Positions 1-8,559 of a DNA stretch of 64,000 bases are shown one piece after another. How positions within the stretch are numbered: position 1 is the first letter of the stretch; each line of letters opens with the position of its first letter. A program made the translations under genes and the position numbers. The notes beneath the pieces were generated by a model. It did no database searches, was not told the DNA's origin, and was given only the letters and a program-made list of their open reading frames with translations. This stretch comes from Clostridia bacterium (lineage in GTDB: Bacteria; Bacillota; Clostridia; Peptostreptococcales; Anaerovoracaceae): contig CABJAP010000004.1 of NCBI GenBank assembly GCA_902363595.1, positions 62,001-126,000 on the forward strand. Reading direction: 5' to 3'.

Positions 1-42
1 AAAGTGCTCTCCCTCAACATGGGAGACGATTTTGCGGTTTGA
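1..42 (+). CDS. C-terminal end of an upstream gene, possibly smc
   Basis: An open frame enters from the left edge and encodes the last 13 residues (KVLSLNMGDDFAV) before TGA. SMC is a frequent neighbour of ftsY in Firmicutes, and SMC proteins often end in a short polar tail of this kind. Thirteen residues are too few to prove identity. The gap to ftsY is 36 bases, compatible with cotranscription. Confidence 0.35.
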   Translation, partial: KVLSLNMGDDFAV

Positions 43-78
43 TACCCACCAAGTTATAGATAGAAGGAGATAGAGATT

Positions 79-978
79 ATGGCTTTTGAAAAAAAGAAAA
101 AAGGTTTTTTCGGACGCTTGTCGGAACGAATCGGAGACGTGATCCTGGCAAGGCCGACCATTGATGAAGATTTTCTGGACGAATTGGAAGAAATTCTGAT
201 CACATCGGATATTGGAATGGAAACAACGATGACCATCATCGAGCGCCTTAGAAGCGATATAAAGCATGAATATTTGAGAGAACCACAGCAGGTAAAAGAT
301 CAGCTGAAGAAGATCATAGCCGAGCTGATCGACAAAGGCGAGAGACACCAGCTCTGCCAGGAAACGCCCCTGATCATTCTCATGATCGGAATCAACGGCG
401 GCGGAAAGACAACCTCCATCGGAAAGATCGCCCATAAGTGCAAGATGGAAGGCAAATCGGTGATGCTGGCGGCAGCGGATACCTTTCGCGCGGCAGCCAG
501 CGAACAGCTGGTCATCTGGGGCGAGCGGGTCGGTGTCAACGTGATCCGCCACCAGGAAGGGGCGGACCCTTCGGCAGTCATCTTCGATGCCATCCAATCG
601 GCCAAGGCCAAAGGCATCGACGTCCTCATCTGCGACACGGCCGGCCGGCTGCAGAATAAGAAAAATCTCATGGACGAGCTGACCAAAATGAACAGGATCA
701 TTGATCGGGAATATCCGGAGGCCGCGAGGGAGAATTTGCTGGTCCTGGATGCGACCACCGGCAAAAACGCCGTGTCCCAGGCCAAAGAATTCAATGAAAG
801 CGCCGACATCACCGGAATTGTTCTCACCAAGCTGGATGGTACGGCCAAAGGCGGGATCGTCATTACCATAGCCGATGAGTTTGATATGGCAGTCAAATAT
901 ATTGGCGTCGGCGAAGGGATGGAGGATTTAAAAGCCTTTGATCCGGCCGAATTTGCAGGAGGAATTTTTGATGAGTAA
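79..978 (+). CDS. ftsY: signal recognition particle receptor FtsY
   Basis: GTPase receptor that docks SRP-ribosome complexes at the membrane and delivers nascent membrane proteins to SecYEG. The 299 residues are a short FtsY with a helical N domain (about 1-90) and almost no acidic A domain, as is common in Firmicutes. Visible motifs are the P-loop GINGGGKTT (104-112), [11 protein letters not shown] (134-144), DTAGR (186-190), TKLDG (250-254) and the closing GVGE plus DLKAFDP segment typical of SRP GTPases. An AGAAGGAGA ribosome site precedes the ATG. The stop overlaps the start of der by 8 bases, so the two are translationally coupled. Confidence 0.97.
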   Translation: MAFEKKKKGFFGRLSERIGDVILARPTIDEDFLDELEEILITSDIGMETTMTIIERLRSDIKHEYLREPQQVKDQLKKIIAELIDKGERHQLCQETPLIILMIGINGGGKTTSIGKIAHKCKMEGKSVMLAAADTFRAAASEQLVIWGERVGVNVIRHQEGADPSAVIFDAIQSAKAKGIDVLICDTAGRLQNKKNLMDELTKMNRIIDREYPEAARENLLVLDATTGKNAVSQAKEFNESADITGIVLTKLDGTAKGGIVITIADEFDMAVKYIGVGEGMEDLKAFDPAEFAGGIFDE

Positions 979-2296
979 ACCAATTGTTGCCGTCGTAGGA
1001 AGGCCCAATGTGGGCAAGTCCACATTTTTTAATAAAGTCGTGGGCAGAAGAGTAGCCATTGTAGAAGATACGCCGGGGGTGACCCGGGACCGGATCTATG
1101 CGGAAGCAGAATGGAACGGCGTTCATTTTGCGCTCATCGATACCGGCGGCATCGAGCCGGACAGCAAAGACATCATCCTATCTCAGATGCGGGAACAGGC
1201 GGAGGTGGCCATCGGTACCGCCGATGTCATTCTCTTCATGGTGGACGGAAAAGATGGCTTGACCGCAGCTGACCGGGAAGTGGCGATGATGCTGATGCGC
1301 ACCGGTAAAAAGGTAATTCTGGTGGTCAACAAAGTGGATAAGCCTACAGTGCCCGACGATTTTTACGATTTTTATGAACTGGGATTGGGTGAGCCTATCC
1401 CCATCTCTGCCGCCAACATGCTCAATTTGGGAGATCTGTTGGATGAAATCGTGCAAAGCTTTCCGCCGGGAGCGGGAACGGAGGAGGAAGACCAAATTAA
1501 AATTGCTGTCATCGGCAAGCCCAATGTGGGCAAATCTTCCCTGATCAATGAGCTGCTGGGCGAAAAGCGGGTGATCGTTTCGCCTATTGCCGGAACAACC
1601 AGAGATTCCATCGATACGCCCTTTGAACAGGACGGGGAAAAATACCTGCTCATCGATACGGCGGGAATTCGCAGAAAGAGCAAGGTTAATGAAGATATCG
1701 AACGCTTCAGCGTGATCCGCGCCGTAGCTGCCGTGGAGCGGTGCGACGTTTGTCTTTTGATGATCGATGCGGCGGAAGGCATCACCGAGCAGGACAAAAA
1801 GATCGCCGGTGTGGCCCACGAAGCCGGCAAAGGAATCGTAATCGTGGTCAACAAGTGGGATTTGGTGGAAAAGGATTCCAACACCATGAAGCATTTCCGC
1901 CAGGAGATCGCCAAAGAACTGACCTTCATGTCCTATGCGCCGTCGATTTTCATTTCCGTATTGGAAAAACAGCGGATCCAAAAGGTCCTGCAGACCGCTA
2001 AAGCGGTGGCTGAAAATCGCGCCATGCGCATCTCCACAGGCCAGCTCAACAGCTTGATTACCGATGCAACCATGATGAAACAGCCGCCTTCCGATAAGGG
2101 CAAAAGATTAAAAATTTATTACGTTACGCAAGTTGGGGTGAAACCGCCGCTGTTTTCGTTTAAAATAAACTCTAGAGAACTGATGCATTTTTCCTATGCC
2201 AGGTACCTGGAGAATAAAATTCGGGAAGGCTTCGGCTTTGAAGGTACTTCCATAAAATTCGTATTCAGAGAAAAAGGTGAAAGGGAAGATGAATAG
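971..2296 (+). CDS. der: ribosome-associated GTPase Der (EngA)
   Basis: Essential double GTPase for 50S subunit maturation. Two tandem G domains are visible: GRPNVGKS (10-17) with DTGG and NKVD (120-123), then GKPNVGKS (182-189) with [10 protein letters not shown] and NKWD, followed by a C-terminal KH-like domain. The 441 residues match the family length. I place the start at ATG 971 rather than at an upstream in-frame ATG (938) because AGGAGG lies at about 957-963 and the protein then begins [15 protein letters not shown], as Der proteins do. It overlaps ftsY by 8 bases and plsY by 8 bases. Confidence 0.97.
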   Translation: MSKPIVAVVGRPNVGKSTFFNKVVGRRVAIVEDTPGVTRDRIYAEAEWNGVHFALIDTGGIEPDSKDIILSQMREQAEVAIGTADVILFMVDGKDGLTAADREVAMMLMRTGKKVILVVNKVDKPTVPDDFYDFYELGLGEPIPISAANMLNLGDLLDEIVQSFPPGAGTEEEDQIKIAVIGKPNVGKSSLINELLGEKRVIVSPIAGTTRDSIDTPFEQDGEKYLLIDTAGIRRKSKVNEDIERFSVIRAVAAVERCDVCLLMIDAAEGITEQDKKIAGVAHEAGKGIVIVVNKWDLVEKDSNTMKHFRQEIAKELTFMSYAPSIFISVLEKQRIQKVLQTAKAVAENRAMRISTGQLNSLITDATMMKQPPSDKGKRLKIYYVTQVGVKPPLFSFKINSRELMHFSYARYLENKIREGFGFEGTSIKFVFREKGEREDE

Positions 2297-3014
2297 TATA
2301 GGAATCATAGGCGGGGCTGATGGGCCCACAGCCATCTATGTGACCGGGGATACCGGGATTGCAGGAGAAATGCTCAACCTATGCGGAGGCGTTGATAAAA
2401 CGGCTCTGTGGATGTATATCGGAATCATGGTTGCGATCGTGATTGCTGCGTATTTTGTGGGAAACATCTCGCCATCCACGATTTTAGCAAAGAAGCATGG
2501 AATCGATATTAAAAAAGAAGGCAGCGGAAACGCAGGTACGACCAACGCCCTGCGAGTGATGGGGAAAAAGGCCGGAGCCGTGACCCTGGTAGTGGACGTA
2601 CTCAAGGGACTTCTTTCCGTAGTCATAGCGGGGCTCCTCTGCGGACAGGGCTGCGCCATGCTCTGTGTCATCGCCGTCATGCTGGGACATATCTGGCCGA
2701 TTTTATACAAGTTCAAAGGCGGAAAAGGAGTGGCTACCTGTTTTGGGGCCGTGGCGGGGCTTAACATCCTGGTCGCTCTCTGTGCCCTGGGCGTGCTGGT
2801 CCTGGGCGTGCTGATATCCAAGCGGATGTCGGTGGGATCTATGCTGGCGGCACTTTCTTTTCCCGTGTTCTGCTGGTTCCTGGAACCGGATTTCATATAT
2901 CTGGCATGCGTGCTCGCTCTGGTGATCATCATCAAACACCGGGCAAATATCGCACGGTTGCTGCACGGCCAAGAGCCGAAGTTGAGTTTTTTTGATAAGG
3001 AGATAAAAAAATGA
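2289..3014 (+). CDS. plsY: acyl-phosphate:glycerol-3-phosphate acyltransferase PlsY with unusual N-terminus
   Basis: Membrane acyltransferase making lysophosphatidate from acyl-phosphate and sn-glycerol-3-phosphate, the first committed step of phospholipid synthesis. Family motifs are [19 protein letters not shown], a VVDVLKG segment, [15 protein letters not shown] and a late KHRANI motif, with several transmembrane helices. Before the usual first helix there are about 35 extra residues containing [17 protein letters not shown] (4-20). That string is the signature of the beta subunit of sodium-pumping decarboxylases (OadB/GcdB), not of PlsY. A GTG at 2277 is an alternative start. gpsA follows with an ATGA overlap, which fits since GpsA makes the PlsY substrate. 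Confidence 0.92.
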   Translation: MNSIGIIGGADGPTAIYVTGDTGIAGEMLNLCGGVDKTALWMYIGIMVAIVIAAYFVGNISPSTILAKKHGIDIKKEGSGNAGTTNALRVMGKKAGAVTLVVDVLKGLLSVVIAGLLCGQGCAMLCVIAVMLGHIWPILYKFKGGKGVATCFGAVAGLNILVALCALGVLVLGVLISKRMSVGSMLAALSFPVFCWFLEPDFIYLACVLALVIIIKHRANIARLLHGQEPKLSFFDKEIKK

Positions 3015-4006
3015 AAAAGATAGGCGTAATCGGAGCGGGAAGCTGGGGAACAGCCCTGGCGCTGACCCTCAGCGGAAAAGGACATCAGGTGACAATCTGG
3101 GACGTGAACCCGGAGCATCTGTCCGAATTGGAACAAAATAGAGAAAATGTCCGCTATCTGCCGGATATTAAATTCAATGACAATATGAAAATCGGAAAAA
3201 CGGCAGAGGAAGCCCTGCAGGATGCCGATGTGGTTCTCTTTTCGGCGCCGGCTCAGCATTTTCGCAGCGCGCTGAAAACCGCTCTCCCTTATCTGAAGCC
3301 GGATATGATCCTGGTCAATGTGGCCAAAGGCATCGAACAGAAAACCCTGATGCGCATGTCGCAGATTGCTTTTGAAACCCTGCCCCAGGCCAGATACGTT
3401 ACCCTGTCCGGACCTTCTCATGCTGAGGAAGTGGGAAAAAGCCTGCCGACGACCGTAGCAGTGGCCTCCCCTGATCTGAAGCTGGCAGAAGAGGTGCAGG
3501 ATATCTTTATGACCGAACGCTTCCGCGTTTACACCACCGAAGACATCGTCGGCGTGGAGCTGGGCGGCGCGCTGAAGAACATCATTGCTCTGGGAGCCGG
3601 GATTTCCGACGGCATGGGATTCGGCGACAATGCCAAAGCTGCGCTCATGACCAGAGGGCTGGCTGAGATCAAACGGCTGGGCGTGAAGCTGGGGGCTGAC
3701 CCCGCTACTTTCGCCGGATTGACGGGAGTGGGCGATCTGATCGTCACCTGCACCAGCATGCATTCCAGAAACCGGCGCTGCGGAATCATGATCGGTGAAG
3801 GGATGTCACCTGAGGCTGCCACTGAAAAAGTGGGTATGGTCGTAGAGGGCATGTACACCACGGAAGCCGCTTATGACCTGGCCCAGCGGGAAGGGGTGGA
3901 AATGCCCATTACCCAGCAGCTTTATGAAGTGATCAACGGCAGAGCCGATGCTAAATCCGCAGTGGAACTTCTCATGGGGAGAGAACGAAAACATGAACAA
4001 GCCTAA
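3011..4006 (+). CDS. gpsA: NAD(P)+-dependent glycerol-3-phosphate dehydrogenase GpsA
   Basis: Reduces dihydroxyacetone phosphate to sn-glycerol-3-phosphate for phospholipid synthesis. The Rossmann motif GAGSWGTALAL starts at residue 8. Further family landmarks are VNVAKGIEQKT, LSGPSHAEEV, the catalytic-lysine segment GALKNIIALGAG, and GLTGVGDLIVTC. Length (331) is normal. It overlaps plsY by four bases (ATGA) and miaB by 14 bases, placing it inside the ftsY-to-miaB operon. Confidence 0.97.
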   Translation: MKKIGVIGAGSWGTALALTLSGKGHQVTIWDVNPEHLSELEQNRENVRYLPDIKFNDNMKIGKTAEEALQDADVVLFSAPAQHFRSALKTALPYLKPDMILVNVAKGIEQKTLMRMSQIAFETLPQARYVTLSGPSHAEEVGKSLPTTVAVASPDLKLAEEVQDIFMTERFRVYTTEDIVGVELGGALKNIIALGAGISDGMGFGDNAKAALMTRGLAEIKRLGVKLGADPATFAGLTGVGDLIVTCTSMHSRNRRCGIMIGEGMSPEAATEKVGMVVEGMYTTEAAYDLAQREGVEMPITQQLYEVINGRADAKSAVELLMGRERKHEQA

Positions 4007-5312
4007 GACGTATCATATTACCACCTTCGGCTGCCAGATGAATGAACATGATTCGGAGACCATCGCAGGCATGCTTTCTCAGATGGGATTTTGCGAAAGC
4101 CCGCAGCGGGATGAGGCCGACGTGGTCATCATCAATACTTGCAGCGTCAGGGAAAACGCGGACAAACGGTTCTTCGGCACATTGGGACAGCTGAAGAAAA
4201 AAAAGCTGGCCGATCCGGAGTTTACGGTCTGCGTATGCGGGTGTATGATGCAGCAGCAGCATATTATTGACAGCATTAAGACAAAATACCCTTGGGTGGA
4301 TATCATTTTCGGCACCCATAATATTCATCAGTTTCCCCAGCTTTTAGAAAGCGTCATCAGTGAAAAGGAAAAGATCGTCGACGTCTGGGAGGACGGCGGC
4401 GAGATCGTGGAAGGGCTGCCGGCCAAGCGGCTTTATAAACATAAGGCATTTGTCAACATTATGTACGGATGCAACAATTTTTGTACCTACTGCATCGTCC
4501 CTTACACCAGAGGCAGGGAGCGAAGCCGCCGTCCTCAGGATATCATGGGCGAGGTAAAGCTCCTTGTGGCCGACGGGGTGCGGGAAGTGACCCTTTTGGG
4601 GCAGAATGTCAATTCCTACCGGGGAGACGAGAAGACGGACTTCGCCGATTTGATCTACCGACTCAATGAGGTGGAGGGACTGGAGCGGATTCGCTTTATG
4701 ACATCCCATCCCAAAGACTTGTCTGATAAACTGATTCAGGCGTATGTGGATTGCAATAAGCTGTGCAATTACATTCACCTGCCGGTGCAGTCGGGCAGCA
4801 GTCCGGTGCTGGCCCGCATGAACCGCAAATATACCAAAGAGGATTATCTGGAGCTGATCGCCAAACTGAGAAAGGCGGTTCCTGACATTACCATCAGCAC
4901 GGATATCATCGTCGGCTTTCCGGGGGAAACGGAAGCGGATTTTGAGGAGACGCTGGATTTAGTTGGCAGGGTCAGATACGATTCGGCCTTCACCTTTCTC
5001 TACTCCATCCGCAAGGGGACGCCGGCGGAAGAATACGAGGATCAAATTCCTGAGGATGTGAAGCATCAAAGGTTTAACCGCCTGGTGGAAACGGTCAATT
5101 CCATATCCGCTGAAAAGAATGCAGCATATGTGGGAAAGGTGGAAAAGGTCCTGGTGGAAGGCGTGAGTAAGACCAGCGCTCAGAGGTATACGGGGAGAAC
5201 GGAAGGCTTCAAACTGATTAACTTTCCGGGAACACCGAAGCTGGCGGGCAAAATCGTTGATGTAAAAGTTACAGAAGGAAAGACATTCAGCCTGGAGGGT
5301 GAAGTCTTATAA
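3993..5312 (+). CDS. miaB: tRNA-2-methylthio-N6-dimethylallyladenosine synthase MiaB
   Basis: Radical-SAM methylthiotransferase that converts i6A37 to ms2i6A37 in tRNAs reading UNN codons. The N-terminal UPF0004 domain has conserved cysteines in TTFGCQMNEHDSE, NTCSVRENAD and CVCGC. The radical-SAM cluster CxxxCxxC is C160, C164 and C167 in CNNFCTYCIVPYTRGRE. A C-terminal TRAM domain is present (VLVEGVSK, GRTEGFKLINF). I start at ATG 3993 because the upstream in-frame ATG (3948) lies inside gpsA without a ribosome site, whereas GGGGAGAG sits before 3993. Length is about 439 residues, normal for the family. Confidence 0.97.
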   Translation: MNKPKTYHITTFGCQMNEHDSETIAGMLSQMGFCESPQRDEADVVIINTCSVRENADKRFFGTLGQLKKKKLADPEFTVCVCGCMMQQQHIIDSIKTKYPWVDIIFGTHNIHQFPQLLESVISEKEKIVDVWEDGGEIVEGLPAKRLYKHKAFVNIMYGCNNFCTYCIVPYTRGRERSRRPQDIMGEVKLLVADGVREVTLLGQNVNSYRGDEKTDFADLIYRLNEVEGLERIRFMTSHPKDLSDKLIQAYVDCNKLCNYIHLPVQSGSSPVLARMNRKYTKEDYLELIAKLRKAVPDITISTDIIVGFPGETEADFEETLDLVGRVRYDSAFTFLYSIRKGTPAEEYEDQIPEDVKHQRFNRLVETVNSISAEKNAAYVGKVEKVLVEGVSKTSAQRYTGRTEGFKLINFPGTPKLAGKIVDVKVTEGKTFSLEGEVL

Positions 5313-5332
5313 ACTGCAAAAGGTGTGTATTT

Positions 5333-6427
5333 ATGGAAGAGAAGGCTACTTTCAAGGCGGGAAACAGGAAAAATCAGCTGATCAGCTTGGCTGTCATCAC
5401 TGCACTTGTTCTCCTGACCTTTTACACACTTCACAGCAAACTGGACGGCATTAATTTCCGCCATCTGTGGAGTGTTTTTGTTCATTTGGAACTAAAGTAT
5501 ATTGTGCTTGCGGTGGTTTCCATGTTCGTTTTTGTTGTCATTGAGGGACAATGCCTGGCAGTGATCGCAAGGTCGCTGGGGTATAAAATGAAGCTGCATC
5601 AAGCGACCGTTTATTCGGCTGCGGATCTTTATTTTTCCGCCATTACGCCATCGGCTACGGGCGGGCAGCCAGCATCGGCTTACTATATGGCTAAAGACGG
5701 AATTAAAGTTTCTGACGGAACTACCATTTTGGTGCTCAATATTTTGCTTTACACCATGTCACTGATCATTATGGGGACCTGGGGGCTTTTGGTAAAACTG
5801 AATTTCTTCATGGAAGCGGGCCGGATTTTCAAGCTGCTGTTTGTCATTGGCTTTGTGCTGCAGATTCTGCTGGTGGCGCTGTGCCTCTTGTGCATGTTCT
5901 CAAAAGAGCTGATTCGCAATTTGGGCGTTTTTCTGATAAAATGCTTGTATCGGCTGCGGTTTATCAAGTACAAGGAAGAAAAGATCGAGAAGATAAACGG
6001 ATATATCGACCGTTATCAGGCGGGAATGGATTTGGTAAAACGAAAACCGGGTGTGATGGCTGTTGTACTGTTGGGAAATATTCTCCAGCGGATTGCCTTT
6101 TTCTCAATCGGTTATTTTGTATATAAGAGCTTCGGACTTTCTCAGGCCGGATATGTGGACATGGTGGCGCTCCAGTCCCTTCTGGCGATGGCTGTGAACA
6201 GCCTTCCCATTCCGGGAGCCATCGGAGTCTCAGAGGGGAGCTTTCTGCTGTTGTTTTCCAGTGTCTTTCCAGCAGCTGCGCTGGCTCCGGCGATGATCTT
6301 CACAAGGGGGATCAATTACTATTTGTGTTTTATATTGTGTGGGATTTACACCATTGCCTATCATCTGTCTATTTTGAAAAGGCAAAGCAAAAGGAGGAAC
6401 AAAAATGAAGCTGATCGGATATTATAA
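5333..6427 (+). CDS. lysylphosphatidylglycerol synthase TM-region/flippase-like membrane protein (YbhN/UPF0104 family)
   Basis: The 364-residue integral membrane protein has about eight hydrophobic segments. It shows the family hallmarks SAITPSATGGQPASAYYMA (near residue 105) and the late loop NSLPIPGAIGVSEGSFL. This is the membrane domain found in MprF flippases and in stand-alone YbhN-like proteins. It lacks the cytosolic aminoacyl-transferase domain of MprF, so it cannot make lysyl-PG itself; lipid transport is the usual inference. It overlaps pssA by 23 bases and sits in a run of phospholipid genes, supporting a lipid role. Substrate unknown. Confidence 0.85.
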   Translation: MEEKATFKAGNRKNQLISLAVITALVLLTFYTLHSKLDGINFRHLWSVFVHLELKYIVLAVVSMFVFVVIEGQCLAVIARSLGYKMKLHQATVYSAADLYFSAITPSATGGQPASAYYMAKDGIKVSDGTTILVLNILLYTMSLIIMGTWGLLVKLNFFMEAGRIFKLLFVIGFVLQILLVALCLLCMFSKELIRNLGVFLIKCLYRLRFIKYKEEKIEKINGYIDRYQAGMDLVKRKPGVMAVVLLGNILQRIAFFSIGYFVYKSFGLSQAGYVDMVALQSLLAMAVNSLPIPGAIGVSEGSFLLLFSSVFPAAALAPAMIFTRGINYYLCFILCGIYTIAYHLSILKRQSKRRNKNEADRIL

Positions 6428-7037
6428 CTATACGGTCATACTGACCGATTTGTCGCTGATCTCATCAGTATTTGGAATCTACATGGCCATGCGGGGGCAC
6501 GTGGCAGGGGCAGTCTATTGCCTGATGGTATCGGGGTTCTGTGACATGTTCGACGGTAAAGTGGCAAGGACCAAGAAACGGTGCGAGGCGGAGCAAAAAT
6601 TCGGCATACAGCTGGACTCCCTGAGCGATTTGGTCTGTTTTGGCGTCCTGCCTACGGTCATCGGCTATGCAATCGGAATGACCAACAAGTTTTATGTATT
6701 TGTATTTTTCATCTACGTGATGGCGGCCTTGACAAGACTGGCTTATTTCAATGTGATGGAAGAGGAGCGGCAGAGCCAGACGCCGGAGCGGCGCAAAGAA
6801 TACGTGGGCCTTCCAGTTACTTCCGTTGCCCTCATTATTCCGCTGATCTACATACTTGGGAGGTTTGTAGAAATCGAATTCCACAAGATTTATGGGATCG
6901 GTCTGCTGGCAATCGCCTTTGCTTTCCTGCTCAATTTTAGAATCAAAAAACCAGGAAAGGCGACGGCGGTGGTTATGATCCTCATCGGTATTGCTGAAAT
7001 TGTGTGCATGCTCTGCGGGTTTCATTATGTCGGATAA
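6405..7037 (+). CDS. pssA: CDP-alcohol phosphatidyltransferase, probable phosphatidylserine synthase
   Basis: Membrane enzyme that displaces CMP from CDP-diacylglycerol. The CDP-alcohol motif is recognisable as DMFDGKVAR followed by GIQLDSLSD. The spacing between AR and the glycine is 11 residues here, against 8 in the textbook pattern. Several transmembrane helices fill the 210 residues. Serine as acceptor is inferred from the next gene, psd, which decarboxylates phosphatidylserine; the two overlap by 11 bases. AAGGAGG lies at 6391-6397 before ATG 6405. Confidence 0.85.
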   Translation: MKLIGYYNYTVILTDLSLISSVFGIYMAMRGHVAGAVYCLMVSGFCDMFDGKVARTKKRCEAEQKFGIQLDSLSDLVCFGVLPTVIGYAIGMTNKFYVFVFFIYVMAALTRLAYFNVMEEERQSQTPERRKEYVGLPVTSVALIIPLIYILGRFVEIEFHKIYGIGLLAIAFAFLLNFRIKKPGKATAVVMILIGIAEIVCMLCGFHYVG

Positions 7038-7878
7038 AAGAAGACCGGTACTCCAGCCGCAAAAGGACGGCGGCTCGCTGAAATTTCTCTATGATACGGC
7101 CCCGGGCAGGCTGGTTTTGAAGGCCTTGGTAAACCCTTTGTTTTCCAGGGCCGGAGGCGCATTTATGAGCAGCCGCTTTTCCAAGAGAATGATCGGCCGC
7201 TTCATCGAAAAAAATGGAATTGATATGAACAGGTACGAGAAAGGCCCTTTTTCGTGTTACAATGACTTTTTTTGCAGACGTCTGCGCCGGGAACTTTCTG
7301 TATCGGCAGGTCAGGGAGTGCTGATTTCCCCCTGCGATGCCAAGCTTTCCGTTTTTCGGATTGAGGAGGACAGCCGCTTTTTTATCAAAGGCTCATCTTA
7401 CAGCATAGCCGATCTTTTGCAAAACCATGAGCTGGCGGAATTTTACCAGGGGGGATGGTGTCTGATCTTCCGCTTGACGGTGGATGATTATCATCGGTAC
7501 TGTTATGTGGACGACGGCGCCAAGGGACCCAATGTTTTTATTCCGGGCAAGCTGCATACGGTGCAGCCCATTGCCCTGAAGCGGCATGATATTTATAAGG
7601 AAAACTGCCGGGAATACACGGTGATGGATACGGATCATTTCGGCCGCATCGTCCAGATCGAGGTGGGCGCTCTGATGGTGGGAAAGATTCTCAACTTCCA
7701 CCAGTCAGGCAGCTTTCACAAGGGTGAGGAAAAAGGGATGTTTCAGTTCGGCGGTTCGACCATCGTCCTCTTGCTGCGCCAAGGCAGCGTGCAGCTGGAT
7801 CAGGAGCTCCTGGACAATACCGCGGACCAGTTGGAAACCATCGTTAAAATAGGTGAAGGAATTGGAAGATCAATTTAA
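7027..7878 (+). CDS. psd: phosphatidylserine decarboxylase proenzyme
   Basis: Pyruvoyl enzyme converting phosphatidylserine to phosphatidylethanolamine. The self-cleavage site FGGST lies at about residues 241-245, so Ser244 would become the pyruvoyl group of the alpha chain. The Asp of SPCDAKLS (about 104) and the His of VDDYHRY (about 156) fit the Asp-His-Ser triad of the family. ATG 7027 overlaps pssA by 11 bases; the upstream ATG at 6991 is inside pssA and less likely. Length of 283 residues fits the clostridial form. Confidence 0.93.
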   Translation: MSDKRRPVLQPQKDGGSLKFLYDTAPGRLVLKALVNPLFSRAGGAFMSSRFSKRMIGRFIEKNGIDMNRYEKGPFSCYNDFFCRRLRRELSVSAGQGVLISPCDAKLSVFRIEEDSRFFIKGSSYSIADLLQNHELAEFYQGGWCLIFRLTVDDYHRYCYVDDGAKGPNVFIPGKLHTVQPIALKRHDIYKENCREYTVMDTDHFGRIVQIEVGALMVGKILNFHQSGSFHKGEEKGMFQFGGSTIVLLLRQGSVQLDQELLDNTADQLETIVKIGEGIGRSI

Positions 7879-8497
7879 GAAAAAACGAGATCTGCTGATT
7901 TTCGCCGGTATATTGCTGGCATATATATTTTATTTGATTTCTGTTCATATTCCTATGGAGCGGCATCTGATTCACGTGCCTTTGGACGATCAGATTCCTT
8001 TTTGTGAACTCTTTGTTCTTCCGTACATTTGGTGGTACGGATTCATTTCCGGGCCGCTGATCTGGTTTTTTTTAAAATCGCGGCAGGATTTTCTGGACTT
8101 GGGAATCTATCTGCTGGCAGGGATGTGGTTTTGCTCTGCATTTTTCCTCATTTATCCCACTTATATTGACTTTCAGCCCCAGACTTTGCCCAGAGAAAAC
8201 CTGTTTTCCTTTTTGGTGGAATTGCTCTACAGGGCGGATGAACCGGCCAATGTTTTTCCCAGCATTCACTGTTTTGAATCCACGGCTATCTGCATCGCCA
8301 TCTGGAAGTCAAAGCTCTGGGGAGGGTATCGCAAACCTCGCATAGTAGGGCTGGCATCGGCTATTTTCATTTGTCTGTCCACCATGTTCATCAAACAGCA
8401 TTCCGCAGCGGATGTGGCTGCCGGCGTGCTTTTGGCGCTGATCCTCTACTTTCCGGTCTATAAAATAAATTGGCCCTTTCGCAAAAGATTTGAATAA
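7853..8497 (+). CDS. PAP2-superfamily membrane phosphatase
   Basis: A 214-residue protein with five to six hydrophobic segments. It carries two of the three PAP2 motifs: PSIHCFEST (histidine motif) and, near the C-terminus, STMFIKQHSAADVAAG, where the His and Asp are the expected catalytic residues. The first KxxxxxxRP motif is not evident. It could act on phosphatidylglycerophosphate, phosphatidate or undecaprenyl pyrophosphate; the neighbours favour lipid metabolism. The start is uncertain: GTG 7853 overlaps psd by 26 bases, and TTG 7862 is an alternative. Confidence 0.8.
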   Translation: MKELEDQFKKKRDLLIFAGILLAYIFYLISVHIPMERHLIHVPLDDQIPFCELFVLPYIWWYGFISGPLIWFFLKSRQDFLDLGIYLLAGMWFCSAFFLIYPTYIDFQPQTLPRENLFSFLVELLYRADEPANVFPSIHCFESTAICIAIWKSKLWGGYRKPRIVGLASAIFICLSTMFIKQHSAADVAAGVLLALILYFPVYKINWPFRKRFE

Positions 8498-8500
8498 TCC

Positions 8501-8522
8501 ATAAACCTCTCTAATATACTAT
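8501..8522 (+). promoter_or_regulatory. possible sigma-E-like promoter of spoIVA
   Basis: An ATA element at 8501-8503 and TATACTAT at 8515-8522 resemble, loosely, the -35 (ATA) and -10 (CATACAxT) elements of mother-cell sigma-E promoters. They sit about 40 bases upstream of the spoIVA TTG. SpoIVA is sigma-E controlled in Bacillus. This rests on weak consensus matches. Confidence 0.25.
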
Positions 8523-8559
8523 ATTGATTCAAAGTCACTAGCACAGGGAGGTTTTTGTT

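Noticed and set aside
2336..3763. 475-codon minus-strand open frame across plsY and gpsA
   Set aside because: Fully opposite two well-identified genes, His/Gln/Ser-rich, without family features.
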